This document shows positions 43,522 through 52,948 of a stretch of DNA of 64,000 nucleotides, piece by piece (position 1 is the stretch's first letter; every line of letters starts with the position of its first letter). Source of the DNA: Streptomyces sp. NBC_01788 (GTDB lineage: Bacteria; Actinomycetota; Actinomycetes; Streptomycetales; Streptomycetaceae). Position numbers and translations under genes: made by a program. The DNA lies in assembly GCF_035917575.1 (NCBI RefSeq), contig NZ_CP109090.1, positions 1,178,001 through 1,242,000 of the forward strand, in the 5' to 3' direction. The notes under the pieces were generated by a model, which saw nothing but the letters and a program-made list of their open reading frames with translations, was not told the origin of the DNA and made no database searches.

Positions 43522-44763
43522 TTGATCACCGCACGTAAACGACGCACCGGACAGGTCGCCACGGCCGGCGTACTCGGCGGCGTGCTCGCACTAACGGCCC
43601 TCGGCGGTACCAGTAACGCTGCCACCAGCGGCAACGCCGCCGGGGATCACCCGAAATCGCAGACGCGGGAGGGTCAGGCGGTCGCCCAGGATACTTCCGA
43701 AGCCCGAGTGAAGATCACGCCCGCACAAGGTGCCCACCGTGTCGGGATCAGCGACCCCGTCAAGGTCACCGTCAGCGATGGCAAGCTCACCAAGGTCACC
43801 ATGACCTCCGTCGCGACCGGCGCCGAGATTCCGGGCACCCTGTCCGCGGACGGCACGTCCTGGACGCCGAACGGCAGGCTGGAGCGGGCCACCAAGTATC
43901 AGGTCGCCGCAGATGCCGAGGACGCCAAGGGGCGCTCCACCACCGGAAACGCCACCATCACCACGGTCTCCCCGGCCAACGGCTTCATCGGGCATCTCTC
44001 CCCCGAGGACGGCTCGACCGTCGGCGTGGGCATGCCGGTGACAGTCAACTTCGACAAGGCGATCAGCAACAAGGCCGCCGTACAGTCGAAGATCCAGGTC
44101 AGCTCCAGCAGCGGCCAGCAAGTCGTCGGTCACTGGTTCAACAACGACCGTCTGGACTTCCGCCCCAGGAACTACTGGAAGCCCGGCTCCACCGTCACCG
44201 TCAAGCTCAACCACCACGGCGTCCAGAAGACGATCACATTCAAGATCGGCCGGAGCCAGATCAGCACCGTGGACGCCAGGACGAAGCAGATGACCGTCGT
44301 ACGGGACGGCAAGACGATCAGGACCATCCCGATCTCGTCCGGCAGCCCCGATCACCCGACGTACAACGGTCAGATGGTCATCTCAGAGAAGTTCAAGCAG
44401 ATCCGCATGAACGGTGCGACCGTCGGCCTCACGAAGAAGGACGGCAAGCCGGCGTACGACATCGCGGACGTACCGCACGCCATGCGCCTGTCGGCCTCGG
44501 GCACGTTCATCCACGGCAACTACTGGGGTGCCGACTCGATCTTCGGCAAGGTCAACACCAGTCACGGCTGCGTGGGCCTGAAGGACGTCAAGGGCGGCAA
44601 CGACGGCGAGCAGCCCGCCGCGTGGTTCTTCGACAACTCGATGATCGGTGACGTCGTGATCGTCAAGCACTCCGATGACACGAGCGTGCTGGCCCCGGAC
44701 AACGGTCTCAGCGACTGGAACATGCCGTGGAGCCAGTGGGTCGCGGGCAGCACGACCAACTGA
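43522..44763 (+). CDS. Secreted Ig-like L,D-transpeptidase
   Basis: A 413-residue exported enzyme. A signal peptide (ITARKRRTGQVATAGVLGGV, cleavage near SNAAT) is followed by two Ig-like domains (~60-255) and a C-terminal YkuD domain with FIHGNYWG and NTSHGCVGL carrying the catalytic His and Cys. It forms 3-3 cross-links in peptidoglycan. There is no lipobox, unlike many Streptomyces homologues. The TTG start is preferred because GGGAGAA is six bases upstream; a GTG at 43504 would precede the ribosome site. Confidence 0.9.
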   Translation: MITARKRRTGQVATAGVLGGVLALTALGGTSNAATSGNAAGDHPKSQTREGQAVAQDTSEARVKITPAQGAHRVGISDPVKVTVSDGKLTKVTMTSVATGAEIPGTLSADGTSWTPNGRLERATKYQVAADAEDAKGRSTTGNATITTVSPANGFIGHLSPEDGSTVGVGMPVTVNFDKAISNKAAVQSKIQVSSSSGQQVVGHWFNNDRLDFRPRNYWKPGSTVTVKLNHHGVQKTITFKIGRSQISTVDARTKQMTVVRDGKTIRTIPISSGSPDHPTYNGQMVISEKFKQIRMNGATVGLTKKDGKPAYDIADVPHAMRLSASGTFIHGNYWGADSIFGKVNTSHGCVGLKDVKGGNDGEQPAAWFFDNSMIGDVVIVKHSDDTSVLAPDNGLSDWNMPWSQWVAGSTTN

Positions 44764-44795
44764 CGCCACCTCGACCACACCTCGACCTCTCGGTC

Positions 44796-46217
44796 TCAGC
44801 CGCCGCGCCGCACCCGGGCCGCCTTCCGGGCCTCCGCGAGCTTGCGGGCCTCGCTGCTCTTGCGGGACGGCCTGCCGCCGGAACCGCCCTTCGCGTCCTT
44901 GGTGCTGCCCAGGCCGCGGAACGGGGCGTTCTGGTTCTTGGTGCCCGGTACGGCCGGCCCGCCGTCGAGAGGCTTTCCGGAGGGGGCCTTGGCGCCGGTG
45001 ATCCGGCTCAGCTCCGCCTCGCCGGACCGCACTTTGGTGACCTTGGGCGCGACGTCGGCGTCCACCATGACCTGGTTCGTCTCGCGGCGCTGTCCTGACA
45101 GGACGAGTGTCACGACGGTGCCGGAGCGGCCGGCCCGGGCCGTGCGGCCCGCGCGGTGCAGATAGTCCTTCGGGTCGGTGGCCGGGTCGACGTTGACCAC
45201 GAGGTCGAGTTCGTCGACGTGCAGGCCGCGTGCGGCGACGTTCGTCGCCACCAGCGCGGTGACCTGCCCGTTCTTGAACTGGGCCAGGGTCCGGGTGCGC
45301 TGCGGCTGGGACTTCCCGCTGTGCAGGGCGGCGGCGGCCACGCCGTTGGCCCGCAGATGCCTCGTGATCTGGTCGACGCCGTGCTTGGTGTCCAGGAACA
45401 GCAGGACGCGGCCGTCCCGGGCGGCGATCTCCGTGGTCACGGCGTACCGGTCCGGGCCGTGCACGATGAAGACGTGGTGCTCGATCGCGGAGACCGCGCT
45501 GGACGAAGGGTCCACGGAGTGGACGGCGGGGTCCCGCAGGTAGCGCTGCACCAACTGGTCGACGTCGCGGTCGAGGGTGGCGGAGAACAACATCCGCTGC
45601 CCGTCGGGACGCACCTGGTCCAGGATCTCGGTGACCTGCGGCAGGAACCCCATGTCACACATCTGGTCGGCCTCGTCCAGGACCGCGATACGCACCCGTC
45701 CCAGTCGGCAGCCCTTGCGCTCGATGAGGTCGTGCAGCCGACCGGGCGTGGCGACGACGACCTCGGCGCCGTCCCGCAGCTCGGCCGCCTGCCGTCCGAT
45801 GGACACTCCGCCCACCACGGTCGCGAGCCGCAGCCGCAGCGCCTCGGCGTACGGGGTGAGCTCCTCACCGACCTGCTGCGCCAGCTCCCTGGTGGGCACC
45901 AGTACGAGCGCCAGCGGCTCTTTCGGCTGCGCGCGCTGCCCGGCCGTCCGGGCGAGCATGCCCAGGCCGAAGGCGAGCGTCTTGCCGGACCCTGTGCGGC
46001 CCCGGCCCAGGACGTCCCGTCCCGCGAGCGCGTTCGGCAGCGCCGCCGCCTGGATGGGGAAGGGCACAGTCACACCGTGCTCATCGAGCGCCCGCAGAAT
46101 CTCGGCCGGCAACCCCAGCTGCGCGAAGGACGCCGCCGTGGGCACTCCCGAAGTGGCGCCCTCCGCCTCGGACACATCGTCCTGCTGCCGGACATCGGCA
46201 CGTGCTGATTCGCTCAC
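44796..46217 (-). CDS. DEAD-box RNA helicase
   Basis: A 473-residue ATP-dependent RNA helicase. Motifs in order: Q motif with FPIQAAALP, GRTGSGKT (I), PTRELAQQ (Ia), ATPGRLHD (Ib), VLDEADQM (II), FSATL (III), ALVATNVAARGLHVD (V) and HRAGRTARAG (VI). The C-terminal ~90 residues are a basic, disordered RNA-binding tail rich in Lys/Arg/Gly. GGAGGAAGG lies upstream of the GTG at 46217, deciding the start. Confidence 0.95.
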   Translation of the reverse strand: MSESARADVRQQDDVSEAEGATSGVPTAASFAQLGLPAEILRALDEHGVTVPFPIQAAALPNALAGRDVLGRGRTGSGKTLAFGLGMLARTAGQRAQPKEPLALVLVPTRELAQQVGEELTPYAEALRLRLATVVGGVSIGRQAAELRDGAEVVVATPGRLHDLIERKGCRLGRVRIAVLDEADQMCDMGFLPQVTEILDQVRPDGQRMLFSATLDRDVDQLVQRYLRDPAVHSVDPSSSAVSAIEHHVFIVHGPDRYAVTTEIAARDGRVLLFLDTKHGVDQITRHLRANGVAAAALHSGKSQPQRTRTLAQFKNGQVTALVATNVAARGLHVDELDLVVNVDPATDPKDYLHRAGRTARAGRSGTVVTLVLSGQRRETNQVMVDADVAPKVTKVRSGEAELSRITGAKAPSGKPLDGGPAVPGTKNQNAPFRGLGSTKDAKGGSGGRPSRKSSEARKLAEARKAARVRRGG

Positions 46218-46435
46218 AGAGAGCCTTCCTCCGAAGGGACCGTACCGAGGAAGGCGCGGCAGGGACGCGGCCACCAGCCGGAGACACCGAACGGAGCACC
46301 GGCACAGCGACACTGCAAACGCGCAACGTTAGCACGTCGAACGCCGCCCGCGTCTCCCGTGGTCGCGCCGCCCAGCCGAGGAACGACAGCCGGACCTGCC
46401 TGTGCGGACGGAGTGACGGCCGTCTGCGAGACGCT

Positions 46436-47194
46436 TCAGCGCTCCTTCACAGCGCGCAGCAGCGTGACGGCGAGCCAGGGTCCTCCGTACCAGTAGCCCG
46501 GCCCCAGTGGGCGCAGAGTGCTGCCCCGGCCGAGGTGTGCGGCGTACTTCCGGGCCGCGAACCAGAAGTCGGCAATGAGTAGTTGCCCGCCCGGGCGCAG
46601 CACCCGCATGGCCTCGTCCAGCGCGCGGCGCTGGCCTTCGGACGACGAAATGTTGTGGATCGCCAGCGCGCTGGTCACCACGTCGAAGGAGTCGTCCGCG
46701 AAGGGAAGCGCGGTCATGTCGGCCGTGTGCACGTCCACCCGGTCCGCCACTCCGGCCGCGGCGGCGTTCGCGAGGGTGGTCTCGGGACGGTTGCCGCTCT
46801 GGTCCGTTCCGGACCAAAGATCCACGCCGACGGCGCGTCCGTCAGGCAGCCGCCCGGCCGCCGCGATCAGCACCGTGCCACGACCGCAGCCGAGGTCCAG
46901 CAGGAGCTCGTTGCCCTTCAGGCCGGCGCCGTCCAATTCGCGCTCCCAGATGCCCACCTTGCCGCGCAGCGTGGTGTGCAGATAGACGCCGGTGCCGACG
47001 AGCAGCACCGCACCCGCGGTCGCCGTGCCGGACCGTCCTCGCCGCCACCGCCCGGAGGCCAGGCAGCAGGCCGTCCCCGCAGCGCCGAGCAACGCGGGGA
47101 AGGACGGGGCGTCCACGCCGTACCGGGGCCGCGGAGGCCGGACCAGTCTGTCGTCGTTCGCGTTCCTGAACATGCTGCTCGCCGTGGTTTTCAT
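46436..47194 (-). CDS. Class I SAM-dependent methyltransferase, membrane-anchored
   Basis: A 252-residue protein. Two short hydrophobic segments (residues ~32-48 and ~58-73) precede the methyltransferase fold: LLLDLGCGRGTVLIAAAGRL (motif I), AVGVDLW, DMTALPFADDSFDVVTSALA and MRVLRPGGQLLIADFW. The anchor suggests action at the membrane on a lipid or quinone-like substrate, but that is inference. No operon partner. Confidence 0.85.
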   Translation of the reverse strand: MKTTASSMFRNANDDRLVRPPRPRYGVDAPSFPALLGAAGTACCLASGRWRRGRSGTATAGAVLLVGTGVYLHTTLRGKVGIWERELDGAGLKGNELLLDLGCGRGTVLIAAAGRLPDGRAVGVDLWSGTDQSGNRPETTLANAAAAGVADRVDVHTADMTALPFADDSFDVVTSALAIHNISSSEGQRRALDEAMRVLRPGGQLLIADFWFAARKYAAHLGRGSTLRPLGPGYWYGGPWLAVTLLRAVKER

Positions 47195-47299
47195 GGCCGC
47201 AATGTCACTGGCACGGGCGTCCCATGTCTTGAAGAAATGTTCCCCTTCGCGGTCGTCGACGGCGTCCGGTGCCGCAACTCCCTGGATACTGGTGCCGCG

Positions 47300-48148
47300 T
47301 CACGCCTTGGTGAGGTGCGCGGGGGCGGCCCACGCCGTTCCGTCGACGGCGAGCCAGGGCGCAGCGGCGACGGCCGTGGGCGTCACCCCGGCGAAGGCCC
47401 TGACATCCCGATGGAGGTGCGACTGGTCTGCGTAGCCGGCCTCCGCGGCCACCTGCGCGGCGCTGCACCCCGTGGCGAGACGGTGGGCGGCATCGTCGAA
47501 ACGGACGAGTTGCGCGGCGCGCTTCGGGTTGAGGCCGATCTGGGACCGGAATCGGGACCACAACCGCTTACGGCTCCATCCGGCCTCGGCTGCCAGCCGC
47601 TCGACCCGAACCGCTCCTCGGTACGCGACGAGCTGCCCCCAGGCGAACGCGACCTCCGGGTCGACCCGTGGCCCCGCCTCGACCCGTCGGGCCAGCGTGG
47701 CCTCGGCGATCGCGAACCGCTCCGGCCACGACCCCGCGAGACGCAACCGCTCCTGGGTGCGCTCGGCCTCACGACCCCACAGGTCGCGCAGCGGGACGAC
47801 CGTGCCGTCCAACTCCGCGGAACCGCCCAGTGCGGCATGGGCCACCAGCGGCGACAGCCGCAGTTGCATGCACTCGATCCCGCGGCCGCGGCCGTGCACG
47901 CCGCTGGGAGCGAGCCCGACGACGACGCTCCCCTCGTGCCGCCCGCCGCCGTCTTCGACGGCGAGCGGACCGCCGCCCAGGTCGACCGCCACCGTGACGG
48001 CCGGGTAGGGCACCACGCTCAGATCGACGGGGTCTGCGGTACGGGCGCGGAAGCCGGCCATGCTGACTCCTGGCAGCAGAACGGGCCGCGACGGGGTGGC
48101 GATGTCCCACACCGCCGCAGCGCCGGGAGCCGACTCAGCGGACCGCAT
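47300..48148 (-). CDS. AraC family transcriptional regulator
   Basis: A 282-residue regulator. The C-terminal double helix-turn-helix reads VERLAAEAGWSRKRLWSRFR and ATGCSAAQVAAEAGYADQSH; the N-terminal domain is a cupin-like sensor (PYPAVTVAVDLGGGPLAVED). It lies divergently next to an amidase gene (109 bp), which is a likely target. ATG at 48148 is the start consistent with the RPVLLPGVSMAGFR N-terminus of related proteins. Confidence 0.85.
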   Translation of the reverse strand: MRSAESAPGAAAVWDIATPSRPVLLPGVSMAGFRARTADPVDLSVVPYPAVTVAVDLGGGPLAVEDGGGRHEGSVVVGLAPSGVHGRGRGIECMQLRLSPLVAHAALGGSAELDGTVVPLRDLWGREAERTQERLRLAGSWPERFAIAEATLARRVEAGPRVDPEVAFAWGQLVAYRGAVRVERLAAEAGWSRKRLWSRFRSQIGLNPKRAAQLVRFDDAAHRLATGCSAAQVAAEAGYADQSHLHRDVRAFAGVTPTAVAAAPWLAVDGTAWAAPAHLTKA

Positions 48149-48257
48149 AGGGCCAGAGTACGCACGGGCTTCGCGACATTCGTCCAAGACCCTGCCCGTG
48201 GCCGCGACGACACTGCCGATCCAGGCCAGTGCCCCGGACCCGAAAGGACCGCTGGAG

Positions 48258-49694
48258 ATGACCTCTCCGATCGACCCCTTCACCACGGCCGTCGAACTCG
48301 CCGCGGCCATCCGCCGCAAGGAGGTGAGTCCGGTCGAGGTGGCCGACTGCTACCTGCGCCGGATGGACGAGCTCGACCCCCGGCTGAACGCCTTCTGCCA
48401 CCGGGCCGACGACGATGTCCGCAAAGCCGCGGCCGATGCGGCGGACGTGGTGGCACGGGCCGCCTCGCCCGACGATCTCCCGCCGTTCCACGGCGTCCCA
48501 CTGCCGGTCAAGGACCTCCTCGATGTGGCAGGTTGGCCCACCACGTACGGCTCCGCCGGTGCCGACCGGACCCCGGCCGCGGCGTCGGACCCGGTCGTGC
48601 GGCGGTTCGTGGACGCGGGGTTCGTGCTGCTCGGCAAGACCACCACCTCCGAGTTCGGGGCGCTGCCCTTCACCGAGAGTGAGGCCCTGGGCATCTCGCG
48701 CAACCCGTGGGACCCGGACCGCACGCCGGGCGGCTCGTCCAGCGGTGCGGGCGCCGCCGTCGCTGCCGGGATGGCGCCCATCGCGCACGCCGAGGACGGC
48801 GGCGGTTCGATACGCATCCCGGCCTCGTGCAACGGCCTCGTCGGCCTGAAACCCACCCGCGGTCTGGTCGCCCGTGCGACCGTCGCCGGGGAGGGCCTTG
48901 CCACCAGCGGCGTGATCACCCGCTCGGTCGCGGACACCGCGGCCGCCCTCGACGTGCTCGTGCGCCACGATCCGGCCGCATGGTGGTCGCCCCCCACCCC
49001 GCGCGAGTCCTTCGCCGCCGCGACGACGGCGGACGCGCGGGCCGGACTGCGCATCGGGGTGCTCACCGACTCCCCCGTCGCGGGCATCGACGTGGACCCG
49101 GCCTGCACGGCGGCCGTGGACCTCACGCTGCGCACACTCGAATCGGCCGGCCACCACATCGTCGACGCCCGCCTTCCGCTGCCCTCGACGGACGAGTTCG
49201 TCGGGGCGTTCACGACGCTGTGGAACGTCGGCGGCGCGGGGATCCCGCTCCCGGATCCGCACCGTATCGAGCCCCACAACCGCGCCCTGCGTGACGCGGC
49301 ACGATCGACCGACTCCTGGGCCTACGCGGAAGCGGTGACGAAGACTCAGCAGTTGTCGCGGCGCGTCGTCGAAGGCTTCATCGCCGGCTTCGACCTCCTG
49401 ATCACGCCCACGATGGCGTGCCTCCCGCCACCGATCGGCGCCTGGCGGGCGGGCACGGAAGACGATCCGCCGGCGGCCCTGCGGAACAGCTACCCGATGG
49501 GAGTGTTCACCTCGCTGTTCAACGTGACCGGCCAACCGGCGATCTCCCTGCCCGTCCACCACGACCTCGCCACCGGACTCCCCGTCGGCGTCCAGATCGT
49601 CGCCGCACCATGGCGCGAGGACCTCCTGCTCCAGGTGGGCCATCTGCTCGAACAGGCACTCCTGTGGAACGATCGCCACCCGCCCCTCAGCTGA
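48258..49694 (+). CDS. Amidase (amidase signature family)
   Basis: A 478-residue amidase. The Ser-cisSer-Lys triad is present: Lys in PLPVKDLLDVAG, the Ser-rich TPGGSSSGAGAAVAAG and GGGSIRIPASCNGLVGLKPT. The family includes GatA and aryl/aliphatic amidases; the isolated context favours a catabolic amidase over the tRNA amidotransferase subunit. AAGGA is nine bases before the ATG. It is divergent from an AraC regulator and ends at a hairpin. Confidence 0.93.
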   Translation: MTSPIDPFTTAVELAAAIRRKEVSPVEVADCYLRRMDELDPRLNAFCHRADDDVRKAAADAADVVARAASPDDLPPFHGVPLPVKDLLDVAGWPTTYGSAGADRTPAAASDPVVRRFVDAGFVLLGKTTTSEFGALPFTESEALGISRNPWDPDRTPGGSSSGAGAAVAAGMAPIAHAEDGGGSIRIPASCNGLVGLKPTRGLVARATVAGEGLATSGVITRSVADTAAALDVLVRHDPAAWWSPPTPRESFAAATTADARAGLRIGVLTDSPVAGIDVDPACTAAVDLTLRTLESAGHHIVDARLPLPSTDEFVGAFTTLWNVGGAGIPLPDPHRIEPHNRALRDAARSTDSWAYAEAVTKTQQLSRRVVEGFIAGFDLLITPTMACLPPPIGAWRAGTEDDPPAALRNSYPMGVFTSLFNVTGQPAISLPVHHDLATGLPVGVQIVAAPWREDLLLQVGHLLEQALLWNDRHPPLS

Positions 49695-49710
49695 CCGGAT
49701 GAGACCGCAG

Positions 49711-49736
49711 CCGCCCCTTGCCGTGCGGCAGGGCGG
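49711..49736 (+). terminator. Hairpin after the amidase gene
   Basis: CCGCCC-CT-TGCCG and CGGCA-GGGCGG form a stem of 11 pairs with a two-base bulge and a two-base loop, 17 bases after the amidase stop and between convergent genes. Confidence 0.5.
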
Positions 49737-49828
49737 GCGGCAGGTCTTGAGGTGGTCCTGCGCGAGCAGCTCTGTCCCATCGCCGGCACGAGCCGGGCCT
49801 GCGGCTGTACTGTGTCCGCGGTCGCAGG

Positions 49829-51292
49829 TCAGGCACCTGATACGCCGTCACCGACCATGGAGAGTGGATCGACAACGGCGTCGAACGTTTTTTCGTCGAC
49901 GTGGCCGCTTGCCAGGGCGGCCTCTTTCAGGGCCTGGTTGTTGGCGAGCGCGGACTCGGCGATGTGCGCAGCGTTCTGGTAGCCGATGACGGGGCTCAGC
50001 GCAGTGACCAGCATGAGGCTCTCGTTCACGTATTGCGCGATTTTCGCTCGGTTCAGCTCGGTGCCATCGACGGAGAACATCCGGAACTTCTCCATCCCGT
50101 CGGCAAGGATGCGCGCGGAGTGCAGGAAGTTGTTGATGATCAACGGGCGCATCGCGTTCAGTTCGAAATTGCCCTGGCTTCCGGCGAACGCCACCGCGGA
50201 GTCGTTGCCGAGCACCTGGATCGCGATCATGACGACGGCTTCGCACTGGGTCGGGTTGACTTTGCCGGGCATGATCGAGGAGCCCGGTTCGTTCTGGGGA
50301 AGCAGTAGCTCGGCGAAGCCTGTGCGGGGGCCCGATGCCAGCCATCGCATGTCGTTGGCGATCTTCATCACGGCAACGGCCAGCCCACGCAGTGCTCCGT
50401 GTGCCCGCACCATGGGGTCCAGTGACCCCTGTGCCATGAACTTGTTCTCGGCGGTGACGAACGGCTTGCCGGTCAGTTCGGCGATCCGCGCCGCGACGTC
50501 ACGACTGAAGTTCTTCGGCGCGTTCAGGCCTGTTCCGACGGCGGTACCACCCAGGGCCAGCTCGAGCAGCCCCTTGCGGCTGTGCTCGACCTCATCGATG
50601 CAGGCGCGCACTTGGGCGCCGTAGCCCGACCACTCCTGTCCCACGGTCAGCGGCACGGCGTCTTCGAGGTGCGTGCGGCCGATCTTCACGACCGTGTTCC
50701 ACTCCCTGGCCTTCGCCTCGAGGACCGCGGCAAGGTCTCGAGCCTGAGGGAGGAGATGGTCATCGATTTCCTGCACCGCGGCGATGTGCATCGCGGACGG
50801 GAAGCTGTCGTTGCTGGACTGCCCCATGTTGACGTCGTCGTTCGGGCCCACCGGCTTCTGGCTCCCGAGCGTGCCACCGAGCAACTGCGACGCACGGTTG
50901 GAGATGACTTCGTTGACGTTCATGTTGCTCTGGGTGCCCGAGCCCGTCTGCCAGACGAAGAGGGGAAAGTGCTCGTCGAGCTCCCCCTCGATGACTTCCT
51001 CCGCGGCCCGCACGATGGCCTGTTTCTTCCAGTCGGGCAACCGGTCGGCGGCGGCGTTCACAAGCGCTGCCGCCTTCTTCACATAGCCGTAGGCGTGGTA
51101 GACCTCCTTGGGCATCCGGTCGCCACCGATGGAGAAGTGGATCAGCGACCGTTGTGTCTGCGCTCCCCAGTAGCGGTCTGCCGGCACCTCGACCGTGCCC
51201 ATGCTGTCGAACTCTTCGCGCTGTCCGTCGGCCTGGATCCCGATCGGCACTTCCCGCATCTCGGGGACCGGCTGGTCGCCGCCCCGGCTCAC
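49829..51292 (-). CDS. fumC: Class II fumarate hydratase
   Basis: A 487-residue enzyme of the fumarase/aspartase superfamily, interconverting fumarate and malate. Signatures are TGSGTQSNMNVNEV, the GRTHLEDAVPLTVGQE helix and GSSIMPGKVNPTQCE; the last and the TGSGTQSNMN form fit fumarase rather than aspartase. The GTG at 51292 overlaps the malic enzyme stop (GTGA) and has GGAG eight bases upstream, so it is translationally coupled to that gene. Third gene of the SDR-malic enzyme-fumC operon, now downstream of an IS insertion. Confidence 0.93.
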   Translation of the reverse strand: MSRGGDQPVPEMREVPIGIQADGQREEFDSMGTVEVPADRYWGAQTQRSLIHFSIGGDRMPKEVYHAYGYVKKAAALVNAAADRLPDWKKQAIVRAAEEVIEGELDEHFPLFVWQTGSGTQSNMNVNEVISNRASQLLGGTLGSQKPVGPNDDVNMGQSSNDSFPSAMHIAAVQEIDDHLLPQARDLAAVLEAKAREWNTVVKIGRTHLEDAVPLTVGQEWSGYGAQVRACIDEVEHSRKGLLELALGGTAVGTGLNAPKNFSRDVAARIAELTGKPFVTAENKFMAQGSLDPMVRAHGALRGLAVAVMKIANDMRWLASGPRTGFAELLLPQNEPGSSIMPGKVNPTQCEAVVMIAIQVLGNDSAVAFAGSQGNFELNAMRPLIINNFLHSARILADGMEKFRMFSVDGTELNRAKIAQYVNESLMLVTALSPVIGYQNAAHIAESALANNQALKEAALASGHVDEKTFDAVVDPLSMVGDGVSGA

Positions 51293-52791
51293 TTCGCGTG
51301 CTCCGCATCGCTCATGGGATAGACCGGCTGCCACATCGCGTCCTGCACCGCTTGAACGAGGTTTTCGTGCGTCTTCGTCGCGACACCGTCCCGTGCCGCG
51401 GCGCGGGCGACGGAGACGGCGACTGTGGCCGAGGACGCCCTCAGATTCGCGACCGGCGGCAGGAGCGAGGCCCCCGGCCGGGACACATCGACCTGGCCGG
51501 CCACGGCTTCGGCAGCGGCGAGCAGCATGCCGTCGGTCACGTGCCGGGCACCCGAAACGATCGTGCCGAGGCCGAGTCCGGGGTAGAGGAGCGCGTTGTT
51601 GGCCTGCCCGATCTCGTATGAGACGCCGTTGTACTCCACCGGTCCGACCGGAATGCCGACCGCCATCAGCGCTCTGCCCTCCGACCAGATCATCGCGTCG
51701 GAAGGCATGACCTCGATGCGACTCGTCGGATTGGACAGCGGCAGGAGGATCGGGCGGTCCACTCCCCCGGCCAGCGCGCGCACGACGTCCTCGGTGAAGG
51801 CGTTGTGGACGGTCGACGTGCCGATGAGGATGGTGGGCTTGACATGCTTGATGGTGGTCAACAGGTCGATCTCACCGTCCGCCCACGCGCTCACCTCGGA
51901 CTTCGGCCTTGCGTACGCCTGCTGATAGTCAGGCAGATCGGCCATGTCGTCGGTCACGAGGCCGTGGACGTCGATGAGCCAGATGTTGCTCTTGGCCTGT
52001 GCGGGTGTGGCACCGTCACGCACCATCGCCGCGTGGATCTGGTCGGCCATGCCGGTACCGGCGGTTCCCGCGCCGAAGACCACCAGTCGCTGCTCGGTCC
52101 AGCGCTTCCCGGTGACCTTCAGGGCAGAGAACACCGACGCCATGACGATCGCCCCGGTGCCCTGCATGTCGTCATTGAAGATCCGGTATTTGTCCGCGTT
52201 CTCCACCAGGATCCGCCGGGCGTTCGACGGCCCGAAGTCCTCGAAGTGCAGCAGCGCGTTCGGGAACAACTCGGACACGGTCCGGAGATAGAGGGCGATG
52301 AAGTCGTCGTACCGCTCACCCGTCACCCGCGCATGCCGATTGCCCAGGTAGGGCGGGCTGTTGAGCAACTGCTCGTTGTCTGTCCCGACATCGAGGTTCA
52401 CCGCGATGACCCGGTTCGGATCGATTCCGGCTGCGGCCGTGTAAACAGCGAGCTTTCCGATGGAAATGTCCGTCCCGTTGACGCCCCAGTCCCCGATTCC
52501 CAAAATCTCCTGAGCATCCGAGACAACGATCAGATCGACGTCGTCCGCACCAAGGGCGAGCGACTCGAATGAGGCTTTCACGTCCTCGGGACGGTCGATC
52601 GACAGGTACACCGCGCGTGAGTCGCGGTAGTCCACGGACCATTGCTGGATCGCGTCGCCCACGGTCGGGTCGTACACAACAGGCAGCAGCTCGTCGAGGT
52701 GGTCGGCCAGCAGTTTGAAGTACAGAATCTGGTTCCGGTCGTGAATCTCATTGAGGTAGATGTACTTTTGCAGATCGGACGATTTCTGCAT
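51289..52791 (-). CDS. NAD-dependent malic enzyme, 5'-truncated by an IS
   Basis: A 500-residue remaining frame of a malolactic-type malic enzyme, decarboxylating malate to pyruvate. Seen are LNEIHDRNQILYFKLLADHL, FEDFGPSNARRIL, NDDMQGTGAIVMAS and the NAD motif VVFGAGTAGTGMAD. The coding signal continues upstream to 52928 (LGITGRLPAAVETLDDQADR, NRGTAYTLEERARLG) but without a start, because an IS5-type element separates it from its original ATG at 53932. If translated from Met 52791 the protein lacks about 50 N-terminal residues. Activity is doubtful. Confidence 0.9.
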   Translation of the reverse strand: MQKSSDLQKYIYLNEIHDRNQILYFKLLADHLDELLPVVYDPTVGDAIQQWSVDYRDSRAVYLSIDRPEDVKASFESLALGADDVDLIVVSDAQEILGIGDWGVNGTDISIGKLAVYTAAAGIDPNRVIAVNLDVGTDNEQLLNSPPYLGNRHARVTGERYDDFIALYLRTVSELFPNALLHFEDFGPSNARRILVENADKYRIFNDDMQGTGAIVMASVFSALKVTGKRWTEQRLVVFGAGTAGTGMADQIHAAMVRDGATPAQAKSNIWLIDVHGLVTDDMADLPDYQQAYARPKSEVSAWADGEIDLLTTIKHVKPTILIGTSTVHNAFTEDVVRALAGGVDRPILLPLSNPTSRIEVMPSDAMIWSEGRALMAVGIPVGPVEYNGVSYEIGQANNALLYPGLGLGTIVSGARHVTDGMLLAAAEAVAGQVDVSRPGASLLPPVANLRASSATVAVSVARAAARDGVATKTHENLVQAVQDAMWQPVYPMSDAEHAK

Positions 52792-52928
52792 GAGCTGTCC
52801 GTAGGCCCGGTCGGCCTGGTCATCGAGGGTCTCGACGGCCGCCGGCAGCCGCCCGGTGATCCCGAGCCTGGCCCGCTCCTCCAGTGTGTAAGCGGTGCCG
52901 CGGTTTCGGTAACGATCCTGCAGGACAG

Positions 52929-52944
52929 TGACGTTTTCTCAGCG
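52929..52944 (+). repeat. Left terminal inverted repeat of the IS
   Basis: TGACGTTTTCTCAGCG, matched in reverse complement at 53900-53915. It lies next to the transposase stop codon at 52949. Confidence 0.9.
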
Positions 52945-52948
52945 GTGA